From NCBI RefSeq assembly GCF_900109225.1, contig NZ_FNZK01000008.1, forward strand, positions 98,817 through 162,816: 64,000 nucleotides of DNA, read 5' to 3'. The number at the start of each line of letters is the position of its first letter. Within the stretch, counting starts at the first letter, position 1. Both the position numbers and the translations under genes were made by a program. The notes beneath the pieces were generated by a model. That model did not search any database. It saw nothing but the letters and a program-made list of their open reading frames with translations, and was not told the DNA's origin. This DNA comes from Propionispira arboris (GTDB lineage Bacteria > Bacillota > Negativicutes > Selenomonadales > Selenomonadaceae). Positions 25,500 to 32,648 of the stretch are shown piece by piece.

Positions 25500-25540
25500 G
25501 AGCATCCACAATGTTTACCAGGTAAACATTGTGGATGCTC
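25500..25540 (+). promoter_or_regulatory. 41-nt dyad between marR and emrA containing the shared operator core
   Basis: Perfect 20-bp arms (25500-25519 and 25521-25540) around a single base. The centre, TTTACCAGGTAAA at 25514-25526, repeats the core of the marR promoter. As RNA it can fold into a long hairpin, but it lacks a following T-run, so an operator or processing/attenuation role is more likely than simple termination. Confidence 0.6.
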
Positions 25541-25572
25541 TTACAACATGCAGGTGTAAGAAAGGACAAGAT

Positions 25573-26625
25573 ATGAAAAAAAATATAAAATTAATGGGTA
25601 TTATTCTTATTGGGTTTTTAGTTTTGGGTGGAGGAGTATTTTATTTTTACCAGCACCATCAAGAAATTTCAACGGACGATGCTGCTATTGATGGTAGAAC
25701 GGTGCTCTTGAGTCCAAAAGTTCAAGGTTATATCAAGTCCATTGCTGTGCAGGACAATCAAGTAGTCAAAGCCGGTGATTTATTAATGGAAATTGATCCA
25801 ACAGATTATGAAATAAAAGTGAAACGGGCACAAGCGACATTGGCAGCGGCAAAATATGCTGCTACCAATGCACAAAATAATTCTGCGAAAACAGCAGTTA
25901 CTGAACCTGCGGCTATTGATGCGGCAAATTCTCAAGTAGTTTCAGCTCAGGCTGATTGGGAAAAAGCATTGGCAGATCGCCAACGAATGGAAACACTGCT
26001 GGCAGTAGGCGCTTGTTCGCAACAACAATTTGATCAAGCAGCAGCCAACGAAAAGTCTCTGCACGGGGTCTTGGATCATATGCGAGCAACGCTGACCTCA
26101 GCAAATTCGGCACCAAGTGCTATTGCGGCATCGCAAAATACAGTAGAACAGTTACAATCACAAGTGCAGCAGGCCCAAACGGATTTAGAACAGGCGGAAA
26201 ATGATCTTGCTAATACAAAGATCTTTGCACCAATGGATGGAAGAATCGCCAAACGAAGTGTTGAGGTAGGTAGTTATGTAGAGGCTGGTACACAGCTAGG
26301 ATCTCTTGTTGGCAGTGAACTTTGGGTAACTGCCAATTTTAAAGAAAATCAACTGGCGGATATGCGTCCGGGCGATACAGTTGATATTGAAGTTGATGCT
26401 TTTCCAAATATAAAATTGCATGGACGCCTGGATAGCTTTCAAGCGGGTACGGGGGCACATTTTTCGCTTTTTCCTGCTGAAAATGCAACGGGAAATTTTG
26501 TTAAAACCGTACAACGTGTGCCGGTGAAAATTACATTTGACCAACTTTCAGAAGATATCATGACATTACTGGGACCGGGCATGTCCGTTGTTCCAGTTGT
26601 CCATACAGGAACCAATCATGTCTGA
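25573..26625 (+). CDS. emrA: EmrA/HlyD-family efflux adaptor
   Basis: 350 aa membrane-fusion protein. An N-terminal membrane anchor (about 5-25), a split biotinyl-lipoyl domain (SPKVQGYIKSIAVQDNQVVKAGDLL and FAPMDGRIAKRSVEVGSYV), and a coiled-coil between them (about 90-210). The start at 25573 follows AAAGGAC; the open frame upstream runs through the dyad. It overlaps emrB by 8 nt. It works with the EmrB exporter. Confidence 0.85.
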   Translation: MKKNIKLMGIILIGFLVLGGGVFYFYQHHQEISTDDAAIDGRTVLLSPKVQGYIKSIAVQDNQVVKAGDLLMEIDPTDYEIKVKRAQATLAAAKYAATNAQNNSAKTAVTEPAAIDAANSQVVSAQADWEKALADRQRMETLLAVGACSQQQFDQAAANEKSLHGVLDHMRATLTSANSAPSAIAASQNTVEQLQSQVQQAQTDLEQAENDLANTKIFAPMDGRIAKRSVEVGSYVEAGTQLGSLVGSELWVTANFKENQLADMRPGDTVDIEVDAFPNIKLHGRLDSFQAGTGAHFSLFPAENATGNFVKTVQRVPVKITFDQLSEDIMTLLGPGMSVVPVVHTGTNHV

Positions 26626-28216
26626 GGCAGTTACTTCCAAAAGCAGAAGTCCGATGCTAATTGCTGGTGCAGTTAGTTTGGCTGCTTTTATGGAAGTATT
26701 GGATACAACGATTGCCAATGTTGCCTTGTCGCATATATCGGGATCTCTGGGAGCAACATCTGAGGAAAGCACTTGGGTTTTAACTTCTTATCTTGTGGCG
26801 AATGGGATTATTTTACCATTATCGGGATGGCTGTCGAGTGTTTTTGGTCGGAAGAATTTCTTTTTGTTATGTATATTAGGATTTACCATCACTTCGTTTT
26901 TGTGTGGTATTGCGACGTCTCTGCCAATGCTCATTGTGTTTCGTATGTTGCAAGGTTTGGCTGGGGGCGGGTTGCAGCCGAGTCAACAGGCAATTATCAA
27001 AGACAGTTTTCCACCGGAAAAACTGGGAATGGCTTTTGCTATCACTGGTATTACAACTGTACTGGCACCGATTTTAGGACCTGTTACAGGCGGCTATATC
27101 ACCGATAATTTTAGTTGGCGTTGGATATTTTTTATCAATATTCCAGTTGGTATGCTAGCCTTGTTTTTGGTAAAGGCACTGGTTCAAGATCCGCCAAGTG
27201 CTAAAAAGCAGAAAGTGGAATCTGTGGATTATATCGGATTAGGTCTCATTGCACTCGGGCTTGGTACACTGCAGGTTGTATTAGATAAAGGGCAGCAAGA
27301 GGATTGGTTTTCGAGTAATTTTATTCTAATTTTTGCGGCCATTTCTATTGTGAGTTTAATCGCATCGGTGATTTGGATTTTACGGCAAAAACATCCGATT
27401 ATTGAATTGAAGTTATTTAAAATTCCAAGCTTTACGATGCCATGTATCATGATATTTTTTGTTGGATTTGCTCTTTATTCGAGTGCTATGCTTTTGCCAA
27501 TGGAGGTTCAGGCTAATTTTGGCTATGATGCAACTTTATCAGGGCTTGTACTTTCGCCTAGTGGGCTGGCTACTTTATTGATGATGCCGGTTGTCGGCCG
27601 CTTGGTCAATCGCATTCAGGGAAAATACCTCATTTCCTTTGGCATGCTGTTGACGGCTGGCGGTATGTGGGCTACGGGAATGGTAACCCCGCAAACGGAT
27701 TATAATACGTTTATGTGGGTACGTATTTTGCAGATTGTTGGGCTACCCTTTTTATTTGTACCAGCCAGTACGATGGCTTTTTCAAAAATTACGGAGGAGC
27801 ACAGCAGCAATGCCTCAGCGATTATTGCTCTTATGAGAAATCTTGGCGGAAGTGTCGGGATTGCTATAGTAACCAATAAACTGATTCAAAGTCAGCAAAT
27901 TGAACAATCTTATCTGGTGGATCATTTGAACTCGGCAAGTACGGTTTTTCAATCTACACTGGCAGCTTATACGCATCAGTTTATGCAAATGGGAGTGCCT
28001 TCCCTGATGACTTTTGATGCTGCACAACATGCTGCCTTGGCAAAGATCTATCAGCAGGTTGCCTTACAGGCAAGTTTGCTTGCCTATCGCGATGCCTATA
28101 ACTTTATGGCTGTTATCTTATTGCTTTTAGCAGTAGTAGCTTTGTTTATGCCACGGGATAGTTATCACAAGGTAGAATATAAAAGACCAGAGACTTGTGA
28201 ATCTGAGAAAATGTAG
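26618..28216 (+). CDS. emrB: EmrB/QacA-type drug efflux MFS transporter (DHA2)
   Basis: 532 aa with about 14 hydrophobic segments. Motif C-like GPVTGGYITDNFSWRWIFFINIPVG and the N-terminal AFMEVLDTTIANVAL are characteristic of DHA2 exporters. The ATG at 26618 lies inside the last codons of emrA and follows CAGGAA. It exports drugs or toxic amphiphiles with EmrA, under the MarR protein encoded at the head of the operon. Confidence 0.9.
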   Translation: MSEAVTSKSRSPMLIAGAVSLAAFMEVLDTTIANVALSHISGSLGATSEESTWVLTSYLVANGIILPLSGWLSSVFGRKNFFLLCILGFTITSFLCGIATSLPMLIVFRMLQGLAGGGLQPSQQAIIKDSFPPEKLGMAFAITGITTVLAPILGPVTGGYITDNFSWRWIFFINIPVGMLALFLVKALVQDPPSAKKQKVESVDYIGLGLIALGLGTLQVVLDKGQQEDWFSSNFILIFAAISIVSLIASVIWILRQKHPIIELKLFKIPSFTMPCIMIFFVGFALYSSAMLLPMEVQANFGYDATLSGLVLSPSGLATLLMMPVVGRLVNRIQGKYLISFGMLLTAGGMWATGMVTPQTDYNTFMWVRILQIVGLPFLFVPASTMAFSKITEEHSSNASAIIALMRNLGGSVGIAIVTNKLIQSQQIEQSYLVDHLNSASTVFQSTLAAYTHQFMQMGVPSLMTFDAAQHAALAKIYQQVALQASLLAYRDAYNFMAVILLLLAVVALFMPRDSYHKVEYKRPETCESEKM

Positions 28217-28233
28217 TTTTGCTATGCATCGTG

Positions 28234-28274
28234 AAAAGCCCATCTGTGAAAATTATTCATAGATGGGCTTTTTT
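28234..28274. terminator. bidirectional terminator
   Basis: Perfect 12-bp stem (28234-28245 with 28261-28272) with A- and T-runs, between convergent emrB and the TyrR-like gene. Confidence 0.85.
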
Positions 28275-28288
28275 GTAATTCTTAACTT

Positions 28289-29503
28289 TTAGGCTTGCGA
28301 GCTAGCGAAATCAAGACCGTATTTATGGAGCTTTTGGAGGACTCCCGTATGTGATATTCCTAGAGCACGTGCCAGTTTGCGGGATGTATGATAATGGCAG
28401 AGTGCCTGGCAGAGAATTTTTTTCTCGGTTTCGTCGAGTATTTCTCGCAATGTTTTTTTGCTTTCGGCACATTCGGTGACTATGGGGGAAAATGGCTTTT
28501 TAGAATCCATTACAATATCTTCTGTTTGTATACAACGACCTTCGACTAGATTGACAGCTCTTTCAATACGGTTTTCCAGTTCACGAATATTGCCGGGCCA
28601 GTCATATTGCATTAAAGCAGTCATGGCTTCGCTGGAGATGGTCAAGGTATCACGATTTAAGCGTTTGGCGTATTGTTGTAAAAAAGCAGGAACTAATATT
28701 GAAATATCTTCACGACGTTCTCTTAACGGTGGTAAAAAGAGTGGGACAACATTTAAACGATAATATAAGTCGGCACGAAACCTGCCATCATGCAGCATTT
28801 TCTCCAAATCCTGATTTGTTGCAGCGATGATACGGACATCTAAGGAAATTTCTTTTTTACTGCCGATTCGACGGATTTTGTGTTCTTGTAGGACCCGGAG
28901 CAATTTTGCCTGTACATGGGGTGAAATTTCACCGATTTCATCTAAAAATAAGGTTCCACCATTACTCAATTCAAAAAGTCCGGCCTTGCCACCACGACTG
29001 GCTCCAGTAAAAGCACCATCTTCATAGCCGAACAATTCACTTTCTAGTAAATTTTCGGGGAGGGCGGCACAATTTAGGGCCAAAAAACTTTTTGCAGCTC
29101 GTGGTGATCCAGCATGTAATGCTTTGGCAAATAGTTCTTTGCCTGTACCGGTTTCACCGCGGATCAAAACCGTGGATTCAGTAACTGCACAACGTTTTGC
29201 CATAGTGATTGCCTGTTGCATGGTTGTACTGGCGTGTAAGATTTCATCGAAGATAACAGTAGACTTGGTTGTTTTATTTTTAGCCGAGGCATCATTCAAG
29301 GGAAGGACATCAGTGATGGATGCGATTTGCCGAATGGCCTCAAGGACGAGTAATTCACTTTCAGGGGAAATAGCTTTTGTTTCAAGGTGAATTACATTTT
29401 TTTCTACCTGCATATACAGGATGTTTAATTGATACTCAAATAATACTCGGGAAATATCAAAAACTAAACCGCAGCGATCGATATTTAAGATTTTAATACG
29501 CAT
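28289..29503 (-). CDS. TyrR-like sigma-54-type regulator (ACT domain, AAA+, HTH)
   Basis: 404 aa. An N-terminal ACT-type ligand domain (about 1-75, MRIKILNIDRCGLVFDIS), a sigma-54 interaction AAA+ domain (Walker A GETGTGKE, GAFTGA loop, Walker B GGTLFLDEIGE), and a C-terminal TyrR-type helix-turn-helix (KLARALGISHTGVLQKLHKYGL). The PAS domain of Escherichia coli TyrR is missing. The start at 29503 has GGAGG upstream. It is divergent from the ECF S-component gene and may control it in response to an amino acid. Confidence 0.85.
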   Translation of the reverse strand: MRIKILNIDRCGLVFDISRVLFEYQLNILYMQVEKNVIHLETKAISPESELLVLEAIRQIASITDVLPLNDASAKNKTTKSTVIFDEILHASTTMQQAITMAKRCAVTESTVLIRGETGTGKELFAKALHAGSPRAAKSFLALNCAALPENLLESELFGYEDGAFTGASRGGKAGLFELSNGGTLFLDEIGEISPHVQAKLLRVLQEHKIRRIGSKKEISLDVRIIAATNQDLEKMLHDGRFRADLYYRLNVVPLFLPPLRERREDISILVPAFLQQYAKRLNRDTLTISSEAMTALMQYDWPGNIRELENRIERAVNLVEGRCIQTEDIVMDSKKPFSPIVTECAESKKTLREILDETEKKILCQALCHYHTSRKLARALGISHTGVLQKLHKYGLDFASSQA

Positions 29504-29717
29504 AAAACAGCCTCCTTGAAATATATATGAGTATATTTTGTAACAGAAAAAGACCATTGAAAACAATATTCTTGTTTCCAACAGCCTCGATGCTTAACAA
29601 CTATTCATTTAAATTCATTTTAGAGCAAATTCAACTTTTTTGCAATGTGAGTTTTGCTGTTTTTTCATACTTTCTTGTGTAAATATTACAGTATAGAGCG
29701 TTGATTTTTCTTAATCG
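29504..29717. other. upstream region of the TyrR-like gene
   Basis: About 210 AT-rich bases without a gene. A 13-bp palindrome TGTAA-ATA-TTACA at 29678-29690 resembles a shortened TyrR box. No clear promoter for the minus-strand gene was identified. Confidence 0.3.
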
Positions 29718-29834
29718 TTCCATTTGAAATGGAAAAGCGATTGCTTAGTGTGGAACTTCCCGCTATAATAAATAGATATCTTACGATTTTATGATAGTAA
29801 GTTATAGTTGGCTGGAAATGATTCATACCAACTA
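29718..29834 (+). promoter_or_regulatory. ECF-S gene promoter, upstream palindrome and structured leader
   Basis: TTGCTT (29741-29746), 17 nt, TATAAT (29764-29769). A 17-bp palindrome TTCCATTT-G-AAATGGAA (29718-29734) sits just upstream of the -35, a typical activator position. The leader can form a CTTAC/GTAAG hairpin and then a 7-bp TAGTTGG/CCAACTA hairpin (29805-29834). It matches no riboswitch class I recognise. Confidence 0.45.
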
Positions 29835-29860
29835 ATAAATAGACTTTGGAGGCTTACGTG

Positions 29861-30385
29861 ATGGTGAATAAGCGAAAATTAACGACACGTGATTTAATTA
29901 TGATCGGAATGTTGGCAGCAGTATGCGTACTGGCTACATCGATTAAGATTCCGCTTCCTACAGGCGGGATGGTACATTTAGGAACAGCAGCAATTTTTAT
30001 TACGGGAATTTTGTTTGGCGGTGTTTATGCCGGACTGGCAGCAGCCATCGGGTCTGCCTTTTTTGATTTGTTAATGGGATTTTCTCCCTATACAATTTGG
30101 TCTTTTTTTATTAAAGGTGCTGCAGGTTTTACTGTGGGGATGATGGCCAGAGGTTTGTGGCCAGAAATGATTTCCGGTGATCGCTGGATTTTTAAGGCTG
30201 TACTTGGTATGGTTTTGGCATCCTTTTGTACATTAGGAGGTTATATTCTTGCTTGGTGGGCAGTGCTTGGCAGTGTTACAGTGGCTCTTGGCAACAGCCC
30301 TAGTTCAGTTATTACTTCAGGTATTGGGTTAATTGTTGCTATGCTTATCGCACCGAAATTACGACATGTTTTAGATAAGCGTTGA
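29861..30385 (+). CDS. ECF transporter S component
   Basis: 174 aa with about five to six hydrophobic segments. It resembles the PF07155-type substrate-capture proteins of energy-coupling-factor importers (GMVHLGTAAIFITGILFGG, SFFIKGAAGFTVG). No EcfA/EcfT genes are nearby, so it would use a shared module encoded elsewhere. The ATG at 29861 is preceded by TTTGGAGG; GTG at 29858 is an alternative. The vitamin or nutrient it carries is unknown; its divergent ACT-domain regulator hints at an amino-acid-linked signal. Confidence 0.75.
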   Translation: MVNKRKLTTRDLIMIGMLAAVCVLATSIKIPLPTGGMVHLGTAAIFITGILFGGVYAGLAAAIGSAFFDLLMGFSPYTIWSFFIKGAAGFTVGMMARGLWPEMISGDRWIFKAVLGMVLASFCTLGGYILAWWAVLGSVTVALGNSPSSVITSGIGLIVAMLIAPKLRHVLDKR

Positions 30386-30401
30386 GGATAAAAATCTATA
30401 A

Positions 30402-30515
30402 AAAAAACCTATCAAGGTCACGTTTTATATAAGTTGCATTAAATATTCTATATGGCAGCCTGATAAGCTGAATTTTTTTAATGCATTATATAGAGATGGC
30501 CAGGGTAGGTTTTTT
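30402..30515. terminator. large bidirectional hairpin between convergent genes
   Basis: AAAAAACCTA (30402-30411) pairs exactly with 30506-30515. A second imperfect stem pairs 30426-30443 with 30477-30492, and CAGC/GCTG closes the apex. The A/T ends suit bidirectional termination, but 114 nt is unusually long for that purpose. Confidence 0.5.
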
Positions 30516-30532
30516 CTTTTTATGGAGTTTGG

Positions 30533-31111
30533 TTATTTTGTACGAAAACCTTGTCCCCCGCTAGCTAGTTGATAATAATTTTGAAATTTCACGACACTAT
30601 CCGTTACATTACGATAGGAATGAGGTTGATCACTTTGGAAACGGATGGCATCCCCTGGATTTAGCTCATATATTTGATCACTCAGTGTTATTTCCAAAAT
30701 TCCGGCAATGACAAATATATATTCTTCAGAATTCACATCGTGGGGATCGGAACTATGCTGGCAGTGTGGTGCTAGTGTGACGAAAAATATTTCAATATGT
30801 TTGTCCTGGTTAAAAGAAAATTGGGGGAATATCGTCATGCCATCCGCATCAATAACAGATTCGATTTCGCAAAGGCGAATGACTTCGACTGCTGACTTAT
30901 TGATGGCGATGAGTCGGTTAAAAGGGATTTGCAGACCGGAGGCTATTTTCCATAAGGTATTGACGGTAGGGTTGGATTCGGATCGTTCAATTTGTCCAAG
31001 CAGTGCTTTGCTAACGCCAGAAACTTCTGATAATTTATCTAGACTTAATTTCCGTTGGTGGCGAATTTCAGCAAGATTATTAGCAATGATTGCAGTTAAA
31101 TCATTCATCAA
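30533..31111 (-). CDS. XRE-family regulator with cupin domain
   Basis: 192 aa. The N-terminal helix-turn-helix (about 8-65: IRHQRKLSLDKLSEVSGVSKALLGQIERSESNPTV region) is followed by a C-terminal cupin (about 110-185) with the HSSDPHDVNSEEYIFVIAG motif. This architecture senses a small ligand or metal-bound metabolite. An AGGAG site precedes the two adjacent start codons. It probably binds the TTGTA(C/T)A repeats found upstream of its own gene. Target genes unknown. Confidence 0.85.
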   Translation of the reverse strand: MMNDLTAIIANNLAEIRHQRKLSLDKLSEVSGVSKALLGQIERSESNPTVNTLWKIASGLQIPFNRLIAINKSAVEVIRLCEIESVIDADGMTIFPQFSFNQDKHIEIFFVTLAPHCQHSSDPHDVNSEEYIFVIAGILEITLSDQIYELNPGDAIRFQSDQPHSYRNVTDSVVKFQNYYQLASGGQGFRTK

Positions 31112-31120
31112 ATCACTCCT

Positions 31121-31257
31121 TTGTATAAAATATTTTTAAATATATTGTACAAAACATTTGTGTATTATATAGCAATTGTATAGCACTTATGTATAATATA
31201 TCATATACAGTAAGTAATGCAATATTAAATAATAGTACATTACTTACTTGTATAGTC
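31121..31257. repeat. four TTGTAYA direct repeats and an inverted repeat upstream of the XRE-cupin gene
   Basis: TTGTATA/TTGTACA heptamers start at 31121, 31145, 31176 and 31248. A perfect 11-bp inverted repeat (31209-31219 with 31238-31248) lies between the last two. They are probable operator elements. Confidence 0.4.
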
Positions 31258-31350
31258 AGACTCGCTAATAGACTGCTCATTGCGGCAGGATAATGGTTCT
31301 GGGGGCGTTGGTCTGATTTATATTTTTTAGTTTCTAGTAAAATAAAAGAA

Positions 31351-31404
31351 TTAACAGAAAATTAACGGCAATTTAACATAACTCCACCAAAAATATACTA
31401 AAAT
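31351..31404 (+). promoter_or_regulatory. Pho-box-like repeats and -10 element of ppx-ppk1
   Basis: TTAACA (31351-31356), TTAACG (31362-31367) and TTAACA (31373-31378) have start-to-start spacing of exactly 11 bp. TAAAAT (31399-31404) lies 20 nt after the last repeat, the same spacing as the -10 candidate in the ugp promoter. This matches PhoP-type binding sites and suggests induction of polyphosphate genes under phosphate limitation. Confidence 0.7.
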
Positions 31405-31502
31405 ATAGTGCAGGAGTTTCTGTGCACATAAGCGAAGGTTTATTACATTTAAGGGACATGCAGTTTAGTTGTAGAAAATATGAATAGATGGAGTGGTTCG
31501 TT

Positions 31503-32648
31503 ATGGTTCATGCAATTATTGATATTGGTTCAAATTCTATCCGTTTAGCTATATATAAAGTGGATGAAGATCAATTAACAATCTTATTGAATAAAAAATA
31601 TACAGCTGGTCTGGCCGCTTATGTTAAAAATGAAGAAATGACACAAGTTGGTATCGATAAAACTTGTGAGGTCTTAGATGAATTTAAAGTTTTACTAGAT
31701 GCATTCCATATTACGAATGTATCAGCTTTTGCAACGGCTGCTTTGCGCAATATTTCGAATAGTGCTGCAGCTATTGAACAAATTACGAAAAAAACAGGTG
31801 TAGTCGTTACAGTTCTTTCGGGGACGGAAGAGGCTACACTTGATTTTATTGGAGCCACACATGCAACACAGACCAAAACCGGTTTATTGCTCGATATCGG
31901 TGGTGCGAGCACAGAGCTGGTTTTATATGAAGATGGCTTGATCGTCAATGCCGTGAGTCTGCCAATTGGTTCATTAAATGCATACGGGCAATATGTTCAT
32001 TATTTATTACCAAATAAAAGTGAAAGAAAAGCGATAAAAGAAGCCGTTTTGGCGGAATTGTCAAAAATTACGGATCTGGATTCAGCCAAACAAGCTTTTG
32101 TTTGTGGTGTAGGCGGATCGATTCGTGCAGCGGGGAAGATTAACAATTATCTATTTAATTTACCTTTGGATACGGATGAAATTAAAGCACCAAATGTAAA
32201 AAAAATGATTAAACTTTTAGAAAATGATGAAGAAGACGATCTGATTTCGAGTGAAACCTTAAATATTTTATTAAAAACAGTACCAGATCGGATTGAAACG
32301 ATTTTGCCGGGCATGATTATATTACATACGTTGATAAAATATTTTAAAAGCGAAACGATTGTGGTTAGTAAATCAGGTGTGCGCGAAGGATATTTATATA
32401 AAAATATAATTTTCCCAAAGAAAACTTCCGATAAATCAATTCCAACCAACAAAACAAAAGGGCAAGCAAAAGGGGAACCCGCAAGTCAACCAACTGATGC
32501 TCAAAAAGTTCGTAAAATGCCGAAAGCCGCCAAAACGCCTCGAGCACCCAAAATAGCAAAAGAAATGGCAGATAAAACGAAACCGGAAAAAATAGAACAG
32601 GAAAAAATCGTTGCAGAGGTACAAGATGGTCAATCAAAAGAATCCTGA
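31503..32648 (+). CDS. ppx: Ppx/GppA exopolyphosphatase family protein with basic tail
   Basis: 381 aa. The actin-like Ppx/GppA core (about 1-305) has IDIGSNSIRLAIY (phosphate loop 1), the catalytic Glu region SGTEEATLDFIG and LLLDIGGASTELVLY (phosphate loop 2). A Lys/Pro/Ala-rich tail (about 310-381) is extra; it could bind polyphosphate or nucleic acid. The start at 31503 is chosen because GGAG at 31490 lies 5' to it. It overlaps ppk1 by 23 nt and shares the Pho-box-like promoter. It hydrolyses polyphosphate or pppGpp. Confidence 0.85.
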   Translation: MVHAIIDIGSNSIRLAIYKVDEDQLTILLNKKYTAGLAAYVKNEEMTQVGIDKTCEVLDEFKVLLDAFHITNVSAFATAALRNISNSAAAIEQITKKTGVVVTVLSGTEEATLDFIGATHATQTKTGLLLDIGGASTELVLYEDGLIVNAVSLPIGSLNAYGQYVHYLLPNKSERKAIKEAVLAELSKITDLDSAKQAFVCGVGGSIRAAGKINNYLFNLPLDTDEIKAPNVKKMIKLLENDEEDDLISSETLNILLKTVPDRIETILPGMIILHTLIKYFKSETIVVSKSGVREGYLYKNIIFPKKTSDKSIPTNKTKGQAKGEPASQPTDAQKVRKMPKAAKTPRAPKIAKEMADKTKPEKIEQEKIVAEVQDGQSKES

